Counted from the first letter of the stretch, positions 1 to 8,282 are shown. The stretch is 64,000 nt of DNA from Lachnospiraceae bacterium UBA3762 (GCA_002371615.1 DFGA01000050.1:1-64000); one strand, 5' to 3'. The notes: generated by a model not told the origin, from the letters alone. Numbers and translations: made by a program.

Positions 1-1384
1 GTCTTGATTTTGCAAGAATCATAGGCAGATTAAGAGATACGGCACCTATATTGAAACGTCCCACAAATACAGGAACATCATCATCATCGGCAGGATGCAT
101 CCCACCCCTCTCATACCAGGGTGATAAAAATGCCCTGCATCCCATGGGCGAAATGATTTTGCCGTAACGCTTGTACATAGAGGCTATATACCCTTTTCCG
201 GTAAGGGACAGCCAGTCCGGATACATAGTCTTACTTGAACACCTGACTCCGGCTTCAAAAACATCTTCAAGTTCTTTGCCGGGGCCGTGAAGATTTTCAT
301 CATACAAAAATACGATCTTCGGAAACAGAACGGGCTTCTTGCACTCTTTCTTGCCCTGTCCCGCCCGTCTGACATCAAGCATGGTTATCGTTGCCATCTT
401 GGCAAATCTTCCGGTGCCGGTACCCGCAGTCACCGTGATGAACGGATAGTCTCCACGTGAACTTGCGACGGTATTAAACTTGTATTCCCATCCCTGGAAT
501 CCCTGCTCAAAATCACGGTGTACGTCTTTTTCGGCTTCTTCCTTGGCTCTTTCTTCTTCTATACCGAGATTAATATACTTATCTATATACTTCTGATAAC
601 TCTTTTCGGCATAAGGCTCAAGTATCAGATCGACCGACGGAACGGTAAATCCTCCGTACTGCTGACTTGCGGCGGACAATACTATATCGCCTATAACGTC
701 AAAGGCAACATCAAGCGTTTTGGGTTCGTTGTACCAGATATTACCCATCTCAAAACCGCCCCGAAGAACATTCTCAACATCGAACAGGCAGCAGTTCATA
801 GTGTCACGTCTTGCGGACATATCATGTATATATATGTATCCGTCACGGCATGCCTGTATCTCCTCAGTGGTAAGGAAAAACTTCTGATAGAGTTCCTTGT
901 TGAACTGGTTAAATATAAGACTCCTCTTCGTTGACACAAGTGCCGAATCTGTATTGGCATTTTCCTTGTCGCCGACATACATGATCGACTGGCTCTTCAT
1001 GTAGACATCATCGAGCATTCTGACAAAATCCTGCTTGTAATTGCGGTAGTCCCTGTAGCTCTTGGCAACAATGGGCTTAACCTCTTCAAGCGCGGATTCA
1101 ACTATATTATGCATGACCGGGATCGGGATCTCATCCACATCAAGCTCATTGACACGGTCAACAACTTTTTGACATATAAAGGCTTTCTCTTCTTCGGAAA
1201 ATTTGGTAAGGGCTCTGTATGCAGACTTGCCGACGGCATCAACAACTTTCTGGACATTAAAATCCTCATGGGTGCCGTCCTTTTTGATCATCTTGACAGG
1301 TTTGTCAGGTTTGTAAAGAGATGCGTAATCAACAGCATCCTCCGTATTCTTTGTCTTATCGGTTTCTGTGGATAATACAGCCAT
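1..1384 (-). CDS. nrdD: anaerobic ribonucleoside-triphosphate reductase, N-terminal part (cut by window edge)
   Basis: Class III glycyl-radical ribonucleotide reductase, which makes deoxynucleotides without oxygen. I translated the open frame back from the window edge. About 461 residues are present and the C-terminus with the glycyl radical lies outside. Residues about 30-125 look like an ATP-cone allosteric domain (KMIKKDG, followed by a helical block). The catalytic barrel begins after TKRSLIFNQF, with the family-like stretches YIHDMSARRD and NCCLFD. The ATG at 1384 has a strong GGGGAGG site seven bases upstream. The promoter overlaps two NrdR-like boxes, which fits repression when dATP is plentiful. 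Family assignment is confident; only the 3' end is missing. Confidence 0.93.
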   Translation of the reverse strand, partial: MAVLSTETDKTKNTEDAVDYASLYKPDKPVKMIKKDGTHEDFNVQKVVDAVGKSAYRALTKFSEEEKAFICQKVVDRVNELDVDEIPIPVMHNIVESALEEVKPIVAKSYRDYRNYKQDFVRMLDDVYMKSQSIMYVGDKENANTDSALVSTKRSLIFNQFNKELYQKFFLTTEEIQACRDGYIYIHDMSARRDTMNCCLFDVENVLRGGFEMGNIWYNEPKTLDVAFDVIGDIVLSAASQQYGGFTVPSVDLILEPYAEKSYQKYIDKYINLGIEEERAKEEAEKDVHRDFEQGFQGWEYKFNTVASSRGDYPFITVTAGTGTGRFAKMATITMLDVRRAGQGKKECKKPVLFPKIVFLYDENLHGPGKELEDVFEAGVRCSSKTMYPDWLSLTGKGYIASMYKRYGKIISPMGCRAFLSPWYERGGMHPADDDDVPVFVGRFNIGAVSLNLPMILAKSR

Positions 1385-1406
1385 AATAACCTCCCCAAGC
1401 GGAAAT

Positions 1407-1454
1407 AATCTATATCTTGTATTAATATTAATAATTTAACACTATATAATGTTG
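1407..1454 (-). promoter_or_regulatory. tandem NrdR-like boxes at the nrdD promoter
   Basis: Two 16-bp sites resemble the known NrdR consensus ACACWATATATWGTGT. The box at 1439-1454 matches 13 of 16 positions (read on the minus strand) and the box at 1407-1422 matches 12 of 16. Their centres are 32 bp apart, about three helical turns, which is the spacing usual for paired NrdR sites. The stronger box fills the spacer of the nrdD promoter. No nrdR gene is in the window, so binding is inferred from sequence only. Confidence 0.7.
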
Positions 1455-1462
1455 AGTGTCAA
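1434..1462 (-). promoter_or_regulatory. nrdD promoter
   Basis: On the minus strand there is a perfect -35 TTGACA (1457-1462), a 17-bp spacer and a weaker -10 TTAAAT (1434-1439). The spacer holds most of the stronger NrdR-like box, so a bound repressor would block polymerase directly. Confidence 0.65.
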
Positions 1463-1476
1463 CGTGTAATTTATAT

Positions 1477-1500
1477 CTGTAAAATACAGAATTGTATTTT
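1477..1500. repeat. two overlapping small palindromes between divergent genes
   Basis: CTGTA-AAA-TACAG (1477-1489) overlaps a second perfect palindrome with 7-bp arms, AAAATAC and GTATTTT (1481-1500). They sit between the nrdD promoter and the start of the AP2-type gene. They could be a protein-binding site, possibly for the AP2-type protein itself; that is inference. Confidence 0.5.
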
Positions 1501-1525
1501 TATTAATGCAAAAAATGCACTTATG

Positions 1526-1534
1526 TGTTATATT
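1526..1534 (+). promoter_or_regulatory. possible extended -10 for the AP2-type gene
   Basis: TG-T-TATATT forms an extended -10 about 40 bases before the ATG at 1575. No good -35 lies at the right distance, so this is a weak call. Confidence 0.3.
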
Positions 1535-1574
1535 TATCAATGTATGAAAATCATATGATCAGAGAGGTGACAAA

Positions 1575-2363
1575 ATGGCACTTGCCGGAGCATTCAAAGC
1601 AAAGTTAAAGAACGGTAAATACTATTACAGAAGTTCCGTAACATACAAGAACAAACATATCAGTCTCGGAAGTTATGATACCGAAGATCGGGCTCATGCC
1701 GCCTACAAAGTAGCCAAGGATATCATCGCCAATAAGAACATTACGATTGATGCGTACAGAACCGATACGCCTCTTGATTTTGACAAATTTGTTATAATGA
1801 TCAATTTCAGGGACAATAATGTTTATATCAAAAACCCTATTTACCTTGAAAAGACTTATTTTCAGTACTATCTTACACCGTCTATAGTTTTTAAATTTGA
1901 TATAGATGACCTGTTCTATTTTGCCAGTCATAAAATAAGCCGCCGCAACGGACATTTGTGGGTTGCCGACTACGGAATGCAGGTAAACCTGTATTCACGT
2001 TACGGGATCAAGCCGCATGCAGTGTTAAACAGGGATTACCGCTTTATAAACGGGGACCGCTACGATTTCAGATACGATAATATTGAGATCATCAACAGAT
2101 ATACGGGAGTATATGCAGTTAAAAGAAGCGTCTACACCAAATACACCGCCCGGATACTTGTAAACGGCTTGTATACGATCGGAACTTACGATACCGAAAT
2201 CGAAGCCGCAGTGGCATACAACAAGGCAGCGGATATTATTAAAAAAGCATTGCCCAAGAAAAGATTCAGTCTTAACTATATTGAGTCAATGTCAGCGCAG
2301 GAATATGCCATGATGTATATCAAGCTTCCCATCTCCGACAGAATATTTGCTGATTTTTCATAG
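1575..2363 (+). CDS. AP2-domain protein with a degenerate HNH motif
   Basis: A 262-residue protein, divergent from nrdD. It has two AP2/ERF-like DNA-binding repeats, at about residues 15-50 (ISLGSYDTEDRAHAAY) and 178-222 (YTIGTYDTEIEAAVAY). Between them, residues 148-174 follow the HNH homing-endonuclease pattern, but the catalytic-type histidine is tyrosine (Tyr155) and the usual DNR is DFR. Bacterial AP2 domains are known mainly from HNH homing endonucleases, so this looks like a former endonuclease that kept DNA binding and lost cutting. A GAGAGGTGA ribosome site precedes the ATG. A regulatory role at nrdD is inferred from position only; an inert relic is the alternative. Confidence 0.75.
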   Translation: MALAGAFKAKLKNGKYYYRSSVTYKNKHISLGSYDTEDRAHAAYKVAKDIIANKNITIDAYRTDTPLDFDKFVIMINFRDNNVYIKNPIYLEKTYFQYYLTPSIVFKFDIDDLFYFASHKISRRNGHLWVADYGMQVNLYSRYGIKPHAVLNRDYRFINGDRYDFRYDNIEIINRYTGVYAVKRSVYTKYTARILVNGLYTIGTYDTEIEAAVAYNKAADIIKKALPKKRFSLNYIESMSAQEYAMMYIKLPISDRIFADFS

Positions 2364-2389
2364 CAGTCATGATTAATACCGGTATATAA

Positions 2390-2417
2390 AAACCCGGCGG
2401 GATCTACCGCCGGGTTT
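2390..2417. terminator. bidirectional terminator
   Basis: A perfect 11-bp stem (AAACCCGGCGG / CCGCCGGGTTT) with a 6-base loop lies between convergent genes. On the minus strand the stem runs into TTTTTATAT, so it mainly serves the cell-wall hydrolase. On the plus strand the T run is poorer. Confidence 0.9.
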
Positions 2418-2443
2418 GGTCTTTCATATGTAATTATCTGCTC

Positions 2444-3154
2444 CTATTTGTAGAAAGAATGCGAACCGTGTCTGAAAAGGTACTGTTTATCTCCCCACAC
2501 CTTAGCCGTACTTTTCTGGAAATATAATGCTCCGTGGGAAATGTCATCCTCAAGAAGTGCTGCAATAACAGCTTCCTTAGTTGAAGAATCGGCAACGGCA
2601 ACCTTGTACGCCCCGTTATCCACAGGTTGGAACTGACCGGGCGATTCTATTACGGACAGTATGTCATCACCCCAGATCCCGGTATCAACCCTGTTAAGAA
2701 CAACAGAAGCCACCAGTGCTTTACCATCCTCATCTTCTGTCGCGGCTTCACACTGTACAAGTCTCTCCAGCGCATCTATAGCTTCGGCGGAATAGACGTT
2801 TGAAACATCAACCATAACATCTCTTTCCGTTCCTATACCAAGATTATCCTTCAATTCCGTTTCCGGATCGGAGTCAAAATGCTCCGGCATGGATTGTGCG
2901 ATCTCGTCAAACTCCTCTTCCTCGAGAGCTTCGATCTTAGAAAGTCCGCCAAGTACCGAACTGTATTCAATTACTTTCTTACTGGCAAGAGCCTTTGTAT
3001 CTTCGGCAACCGCTACAAAATGTCTTGATGACGGTTCAACAAAGAAGCTGACACACAGCAGTATGGCTCCGCCCAATACGCTCAAGCACCATAAATGAGT
3101 ATTAACATTCACACTCTTAATTACGGAGCAAACGCGTTTCATAAAATACAACAT
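2444..3154 (-). CDS. SleB-like cell wall hydrolase, membrane anchored
   Basis: A 236-residue protein with one hydrophobic segment near residues 19-38, likely a signal anchor. The C-terminal half, from about residue 123, is a Hydrolase_2 (SleB/CwlJ) domain: RLVQCEA, then VASVVLNR, SVIESPGQFQP and GALYFQKS. This family includes spore-cortex-lytic enzymes, but many non-spore peptidoglycan hydrolases share the domain. The start at 3154 is chosen over a longer frame to 3193 because GGAGG lies 12 bases before this ATG. The linker is acidic. Its substrate is outside the membrane. It may work with the lysozyme encoded just upstream, although a promoter lies between the two genes. Confidence 0.85.
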   Translation of the reverse strand: MLYFMKRVCSVIKSVNVNTHLWCLSVLGGAILLCVSFFVEPSSRHFVAVAEDTKALASKKVIEYSSVLGGLSKIEALEEEEFDEIAQSMPEHFDSDPETELKDNLGIGTERDVMVDVSNVYSAEAIDALERLVQCEAATEDEDGKALVASVVLNRVDTGIWGDDILSVIESPGQFQPVDNGAYKVAVADSSTKEAVIAALLEDDISHGALYFQKSTAKVWGDKQYLFRHGSHSFYK

Positions 3155-3183
3155 AGAAATACTTAACCTCCAAGGCAAGTGAT

Positions 3184-3192
3184 ATTCTACCA
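3184..3192 (-). promoter_or_regulatory. possible extended -10 for the SleB-like gene
   Basis: TG-G-TAGAAT reads on the minus strand 30 bases before the ATG at 3154. Upstream, a 10-base direct repeat (TTTGATAATT on the minus strand) occurs at 3242-3251 and 3268-3277, 26 bp apart, and could be an operator. The whole gap 3155-3286 is otherwise AT-rich and without a gene. Confidence 0.4.
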
Positions 3193-3286
3193 CAAAAAAC
3201 GTAAAAGTGTTACGAATTTATTACATTTCTATAATTTAGACAATTATCAAAGATATATTTTGAATAAAATTATCAAAAATGTCCAA

Positions 3287-4528
3287 CTATTTCTTTTCGT
3301 AGTCTATAAAGCTTATATCAAGATCAATATCGCCTGTTATTCCATCAATATGGCCCTGGGTATTGTATTGCCACATAGAAAATCTGTAAGGATACTCTGT
3401 AGGGATCTTTTCATCGGCAAGCCATATATCGTAATCTCCGAGTTCTTCGATATTCAGTCCTCCCACGAGCATTTCAAGCGATGCATATATTACCGGCGTA
3501 TATCCGTATCCCTTAACCGTGTCACAGAACATTTTTACAATAGCCGTGCGCTCTTTGTTCGTAAGCTTATCCGTACGGGCAGTATCACCGCTGACTCTTT
3601 CGAGATCTATTGCTATCGGGTATTTAACGTTAAATCCCGATACGGCACCAACTATATAATTAGCTTCCTCAACCGCCTCTGTTTCGTTGACAGCCTGTGA
3701 ATAGAAATAAGCCCCTGTCAGAATTCCCGCCATCTGAGCATTCTGCGCATATTCAACAAACTTTTCGTCAAGCGAGATCTTGCCTGAACCGTATCCCCTG
3801 CTTCCGAGCCGCAGCATCGCAAACCTGACTCCGGCCTCTTTTAATTTGTTAAAATCAACCGTTCCGTTGTACTTGGACAGATCCACTCCTTTGATCGATT
3901 CACGTTTTGAATCGTTGTATGCCAACATCCCGTTCTCATTTATCAGATTGTTCTCAAGATCATAATCGTTCTTCGGAACATCCTCTATTATTTCGTAGTA
4001 AGTTTTTTTCCCGCTCTCATCTTCTATTGCTACATATTTGTCCTTATCATACTCCTTATCGTCTTTTATCTCCTTATTGAGAGTCTCCCCGGTCTCATCC
4101 GTATCGCCGTTATCTTCAGTACTATCCGTATCTTCCCTGTTTTCTTTTTTGTTTTCCTTATCGGTCTGCTCTTTTGCGATCCTGTCATCTCCGGAAGACT
4201 GTCCGTCATTACCCTCTTCAAGTTCAGGATCTTTGTACTCGGTAAGCTCACCCTCCTCCTCATTTTCGGTCTTTACCGGTTTTTTGACATCATTCCAGAA
4301 ATCCAGCTCATCGGAAGTAATATTATGACTGTCTTTCAGGATATCGTCCTCCTCTTCTTCCTCCTGCCGGCTGACATTTTGAGGAGCATTTGTAGTATTC
4401 CTGTCGGAATTGACGTACAAGATCACAAGAAACAGCAAAACAACAAGCGACGCAGCCGCCACACACATTGCAACCGTTTTTATATATGAGTTTTTGTCGT
4501 TAGGATCCTGATCATAATAAGATGCCAT
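3287..4528 (-). CDS. membrane-anchored GH25 lysozyme
   Basis: A 413-residue protein with three parts. A short cytoplasmic N-terminus is followed by one membrane segment (about residues 18-40). A low-complexity linker rich in Glu, Asp, Lys, Asn and Thr runs from about 45 to 215. A glycosyl hydrolase family 25 (muramidase) domain fills the C-terminus. GVDLSKYNG carries the conserved first Asp, TGAYFYSQA is the following strand, and AIDLE carries the catalytic Asp/Glu pair. It would cut the glycan strands of peptidoglycan outside the cell. The start at 4528 is the second of two adjacent ATGs and is the better spaced from GGGG. The charged linker probably spans the wall. Confidence 0.9.
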   Translation of the reverse strand: MASYYDQDPNDKNSYIKTVAMCVAAASLVVLLFLVILYVNSDRNTTNAPQNVSRQEEEEEDDILKDSHNITSDELDFWNDVKKPVKTENEEEGELTEYKDPELEEGNDGQSSGDDRIAKEQTDKENKKENREDTDSTEDNGDTDETGETLNKEIKDDKEYDKDKYVAIEDESGKKTYYEIIEDVPKNDYDLENNLINENGMLAYNDSKRESIKGVDLSKYNGTVDFNKLKEAGVRFAMLRLGSRGYGSGKISLDEKFVEYAQNAQMAGILTGAYFYSQAVNETEAVEEANYIVGAVSGFNVKYPIAIDLERVSGDTARTDKLTNKERTAIVKMFCDTVKGYGYTPVIYASLEMLVGGLNIEELGDYDIWLADEKIPTEYPYRFSMWQYNTQGHIDGITGDIDLDISFIDYEKK

Positions 4529-4601
4529 CATTTTCCCCTTTTCTTTTAAAACCAAACGATAATCTTTGACCAATGGCCATTGTTATGATAGAAATGTATA
4601 T

Positions 4602-5603
4602 ATGAAAACCAATATTAAAATAACACTTGTATCCCTATTATCCGCATTGCTTCTCAGCGGCTGCCTCGCATCAAATAACAGGCCTTATTCCAGATCAGGA
4701 TTGTACTATGATACGATTATAAGTGTTACCTTATACGGTGTCGGCAAAAATGATGCGGATCTTCTGCTCGATGAATGCATGACAATATGTGATCATTACG
4801 GCAGTCTGTTTGATCCTGATATAAATACAAGTGATATTGCAAAAATCAATTCATCCGAAGGTAGAAGCATAACGGTTGATCCCGATACAATTCTTTGCCT
4901 TTCCGAAACCCTTAAATATTCCGGGATCTCGGACGGTAAATTCGACATTACGATCAAACCCGTATCGGATCTTTGGGATTTTCACGAGGGTTCCGGAAAA
5001 ATACCGTCTGCCGTTCGATTAAATAATGCTCTGAACTATGTCGGTTATAAAAAAATAACAATCGATCCTGTAAACAATACCGTGTCTCTCGAACCCGGAA
5101 GTTCGATTGAACTGGGCGCATCCGCCAAAGGTTTTATTGCCGGTAAGATCAGTGAATACCTGAAAAAGAATAACGTATCCGGCGCTATTATTAATATGGG
5201 CGGTGATATCTGTCTTTTGGGATCAAAGCCTGACGGATCTGATTTTAACATAGGGATCAGTGATCCTGATTCATCAGGCGCTCCTGTATTGACACTGACC
5301 CTTAATAATACCTCAGTCGCAACAAGCGGAACATATGAACGCTGTTTTACCTATGAGGGGCAAAAATATCATCACATTTTAGATCCGTCCACCGGTTATC
5401 CGGTGAAAACCGATGTACTCTCGGTAACCGTAATATCAGACAGCGCCATTGATTGCGACTGTCTTTGTACACTCTGTATTCTTGAAGGAACTCCAAAAGC
5501 ACTCAGTCTCATCAACAGCATTCCCGATACCGAAGCCATAATAATTCAAAACGACGGTAAAATAGTCAAATCATCGGGTGCATACAGATATATTAAGAAT
5601 TAA
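4602..5603 (+). CDS. apbE: FAD:protein FMN transferase (lipoprotein)
   Basis: ApbE attaches FMN from FAD to threonine in target proteins, notably RnfG/RnfD and NqrB/NqrC. This 333-residue copy begins with a lipoprotein signal ending LLSGC (Cys21), so it sits on the outer face of the membrane. Family-like motifs are LGASAKGFIAGK, NMGGDICLLG and HHILDPSTGYPV. The ATG at 4602 is chosen because it begins the lipoprotein signal; the ribosome site is weak. The gene is convergent with the rnf operon and their 3' ends overlap by 11 bp. That placement, and the DxxSGAT-type motifs in RnfG and RnfD, make the Rnf complex the likely target. Confidence 0.93.
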   Translation: MKTNIKITLVSLLSALLLSGCLASNNRPYSRSGLYYDTIISVTLYGVGKNDADLLLDECMTICDHYGSLFDPDINTSDIAKINSSEGRSITVDPDTILCLSETLKYSGISDGKFDITIKPVSDLWDFHEGSGKIPSAVRLNNALNYVGYKKITIDPVNNTVSLEPGSSIELGASAKGFIAGKISEYLKKNNVSGAIINMGGDICLLGSKPDGSDFNIGISDPDSSGAPVLTLTLNNTSVATSGTYERCFTYEGQKYHHILDPSTGYPVKTDVLSVTVISDSAIDCDCLCTLCILEGTPKALSLINSIPDTEAIIIQNDGKIVKSSGAYRYIKN

Positions 5604-6387
5604 TGATCTTTTTGGGGCACTTTGCGGCACATGCACCGCACTTCGTACATTTATCATAGTCGATCACGGCAAGATTGCCTTCAACCGAAACAGCTCCGTA
5701 TTCACATGTTTTGGCACATATCCCGCATCCGACGCAACCAGCCTTGCATGCCTTCATTGTAACAGGTCCTTTATCTTTTGAAGAACAGGCAACCCTGACA
5801 TTTGAATCGTACGGAACCAGCTCGATAATGCCTTTGGGACATATATTTACACATTTTCCACAGGAAGTGCATTTGTCCGGATCTATGACAGCAATACCGT
5901 CAATAATGCTGATTGCTCCGCTGTCACACACATTTTGACAGGAACCGAAACCCAGGCATCCGTAATCGCATTTTTTATTTCCGCCTCCGGGTGTTACCGA
6001 CGCAATCTTACAGTCCTTCGGTCCGGTATAATCATACAGATTTTCTGCAACCTCACATGTCCCGTTACATTTGACGAAAGCAACCTTTTTAACGTAACTG
6101 CCCGAATCCACACCCATTATTGCCGCGATCCTGTCAGCAACAGGTTTTCCTCCGACAGGGCATGCTCCTACTTCGGCTTTATTATTTGCTATAGCCGCCG
6201 CAAGACCCGAACAGCCCGGATATCCGCAACCGCCGCAGTTATTCCCGGGAAGTGCCGATAGTATATCCTCTTCCTTTTTATTTACTTTTACAGCAAATCT
6301 CCTGGCAAATATACTTAAAAATATACTTATGATCAGTCCACAGCCCGCCAGAGTCGCAACCGCGATCATGATTCCCCATAAATTCAT
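5593..6387 (-). CDS. rnfB: Rnf complex iron-sulfur subunit B
   Basis: RnfB is thought to be the entry point for electrons from ferredoxin. The protein has 264 residues. An N-terminal membrane helix is followed by a 4Fe-4S domain (NNCGGCGYPGCSG), another Cys group (CDYGCLGFGSC), and three ferredoxin-like CxxCxxC motifs (CTSCGKCVNIC, CVGCGICAKTC, CTKCGACAAKC). The start at 6387 has AAGGAG seven bases ahead. It is the last gene of the operon and runs into the convergent apbE by 11 bp. No hairpin terminator is visible after it. Confidence 0.95.
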   Translation of the reverse strand: MNLWGIMIAVATLAGCGLIISIFLSIFARRFAVKVNKKEEDILSALPGNNCGGCGYPGCSGLAAAIANNKAEVGACPVGGKPVADRIAAIMGVDSGSYVKKVAFVKCNGTCEVAENLYDYTGPKDCKIASVTPGGGNKKCDYGCLGFGSCQNVCDSGAISIIDGIAVIDPDKCTSCGKCVNICPKGIIELVPYDSNVRVACSSKDKGPVTMKACKAGCVGCGICAKTCEYGAVSVEGNLAVIDYDKCTKCGACAAKCPKKIINS

Positions 6388-6410
6388 ATTATTTCTCCTT
6401 GATACAGCCT

Positions 6411-6989
6411 TTATTTGAGTCCGGAAAACCCGAAAAATGCAATAGCCATAAGACACGCCGTAAGTAACACGATAGGCATTCCCTTAAATGGCTTCGGAAT
6501 ATTGTTATACTCCATCTTTTCACGAAGTCCGGCCAAAATGACTATGGATATCAAAAAGCCGACACTTGTTGCCAATCCGTTAATTACTCCTTCGAGTATA
6601 GTATAATCCTTGGATACGTTTGTAAGGGCCACACCCAGAACAGCACAATTTGTCGTAATAAGCGGGAGATATACACCCAAAGCCTGATACAGTCCTTTCA
6701 TCTTTTTCTTAAGGAACATCTCAACAAACTGTACAAGTGCAGCTATCACAAGTATAAATACTATAGTTTTTAAATAAGTAATGTCGAATGGCACAAGCAG
6801 ATATTTATAAATAACACCTGCTACAAATGAAGCGAGTGTAATGACAAATACAACGGCAGATCCCATGCCCGCGGCTGTATTGATTTTTTTGGACACTCCC
6901 AGAAACGGGCATATTCCAAGGAACTGTGATAATACAACGTTATTGATAAATGCGGACCCGACCGCGATCAAAATCAGATTTCCGATCAT
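6411..6989 (-). CDS. rnfA: Rnf complex membrane subunit A
   Basis: A 192-residue, roughly six-helix membrane protein of the RnfA/NqrE family. The first helix carries FINNVVLSQFLGICPFLG and a later one carries TTNCAVLGVAL. In the family these two Cys-bearing, inverted helices hold a 2Fe-2S centre in the membrane. It pairs with the homologous RnfE encoded just upstream. The gap to rnfE is 7 bp and to rnfB 23 bp, so it is co-transcribed with both. Confidence 0.95.
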   Translation of the reverse strand: MIGNLILIAVGSAFINNVVLSQFLGICPFLGVSKKINTAAGMGSAVVFVITLASFVAGVIYKYLLVPFDITYLKTIVFILVIAALVQFVEMFLKKKMKGLYQALGVYLPLITTNCAVLGVALTNVSKDYTILEGVINGLATSVGFLISIVILAGLREKMEYNNIPKPFKGMPIVLLTACLMAIAFFGFSGLK

Positions 6990-6996
6990 CTTTGTT

Positions 6997-7683
6997 TTAT
7001 TCCTTTCCGGCTATTCCTCTTCCGCCACAGTTAGTATTGGGGCAATTTCTGCACAGATCATCACAGTTTCCGCCCACACCCGTATCTTTTCCTTTTGCCA
7101 GTTTTATCCTGTTCATAATTGCAACCAAAAAGGCCAGAACAAGAAAAGCACCGGGAGCAAGAATAAAAATAGTAACAGGTTCATACGATTCGGGCATGAT
7201 CATAATATCAAACAGCGAACCGGCCCCTATAAGTTCACGGACCATTCCGATACAGGTAAGTCCGAACGTAAATCCAAGTCCCATTCCCAATCCGTCAAAT
7301 GCCGAATAGACAACTCCGTTCTTTGAAGCGTAACTCTCTGCCCTTCCGAGAATGATACAGTTTACAACGATCAACGGAATATATAATCCCAAAGCCGCAT
7401 ACAAGGACGGTATATAGGCTTTCAACAGAAGCTCTACTATTGTCACAAAACTTGCTATAACAACTATAAAAGCAGGAATTCTGACCCCGTCCGGTATCAC
7501 TTTCCTGAGAACGGATATCATTATGTTGGACAATACAAGTACCACGGTAGTAGCAAGTCCCATCCCGATACCGTTTATCGCTGATGTCGTAACCGCCAGC
7601 GTCGGGCACATTCCGAGCATGAGAACAAATGTCGGATTCTCTTTGACAAGTCCGTTAATCAAACGTTCCATACATTTTCTCAT
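6997..7683 (-). CDS. rnfE: Rnf complex membrane subunit E
   Basis: A 228-residue membrane protein homologous to RnfA and NqrD. Conserved stretches are NPTFVLMLGMCPTLAV and VVNCIILGRAE, each with the Cys expected for the shared membrane iron-sulfur centre. The C-terminal tail has several cysteines (CDDLCRNCPNTNCGG), an extension not needed in the core fold. The ATG at 7683 shares a base with the rnfG stop (TGATG) and follows GGGAGGG, so translation is coupled. A longer frame to 7713 lies inside rnfG and is rejected. Confidence 0.95.
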   Translation of the reverse strand: MRKCMERLINGLVKENPTFVLMLGMCPTLAVTTSAINGIGMGLATTVVLVLSNIMISVLRKVIPDGVRIPAFIVVIASFVTIVELLLKAYIPSLYAALGLYIPLIVVNCIILGRAESYASKNGVVYSAFDGLGMGLGFTFGLTCIGMVRELIGAGSLFDIMIMPESYEPVTIFILAPGAFLVLAFLVAIMNRIKLAKGKDTGVGGNCDDLCRNCPNTNCGGRGIAGKE

Positions 7684-8282
7684 CAGTTTGTCCCTCCCAT
7701 AGAACCATAGCATAAAATCGCGGTATTAACCGCATCGGTAACAGCCTTGGTCGTTATAGTCGCACCACTTATCGCATCAATTTCAAAGTCCTGAGTGGCA
7801 CCGGATTTCGTATATGTAAAAGAACTGACTGCCTTATCCTTAAACTGGTCTTTGAATTTGCTCTCTTTAGCCTTCATTCCCAATCCGGCGGTTTCCGATA
7901 TATCAAGGATCTCCATCCCCTTTACCACACCTTCACTGTCTATTCCAACCGAAAGTGTGATATCGCCGCCATAACCTTCATGGGTAGTAACGTTTATGAC
8001 ATATCCGATCTGATTACCTGAAAGATCCCTGGCATAAACAACCGAGTCTATTTCGCAACCGTTTGAATTATAAACCGAAGTAGGCCCGTCGGTCGGAATC
8101 GCTTCTTCCGGTTCGCTAAAGTCCGAAGCTTCCGGAAATACGCTTTTATATGCTTCAAGTCTTGTTTCTTCTTCCATTCTTTTGATGGGTTCGGCAGTAA
8201 TATCATATACAAATCCGAGCCCGAACCCGGCAACAACGGTAATTACCGTAAGACAAAGAACATTTTTGAATGTACTGTTCAT
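7683..8282 (-). CDS. rnfG: Rnf complex subunit G (covalent FMN)
   Basis: RnfG is an electron carrier anchored by one N-terminal helix (about residues 8-26) with an extracellular FMN-binding domain. The motif DAISGAT (Asp169 to Thr175) matches the Dxx(S/T)GAT sequence in which ApbE flavinylates the last threonine. GYGGDITLSVGID and ETAGLGMKA are also family-like. The length, 199 residues, is normal. Start and stop codons overlap both neighbours by one base, a sign of tight coupling within the operon. Confidence 0.95.
   Translation of the reverse strand: MNSTFKNVLCLTVITVVAGFGLGFVYDITAEPIKRMEEETRLEAYKSVFPEASDFSEPEEAIPTDGPTSVYNSNGCEIDSVVYARDLSGNQIGYVINVTTHEGYGGDITLSVGIDSEGVVKGMEILDISETAGLGMKAKESKFKDQFKDKAVSSFTYTKSGATQDFEIDAISGATITTKAVTDAVNTAILCYGSMGGTN

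Noticed and set aside
4038..4328. Ser-rich plus-strand open frame
   Set aside because: It is the reverse of the Glu/Asp-rich linker of the GH25 lysozyme.
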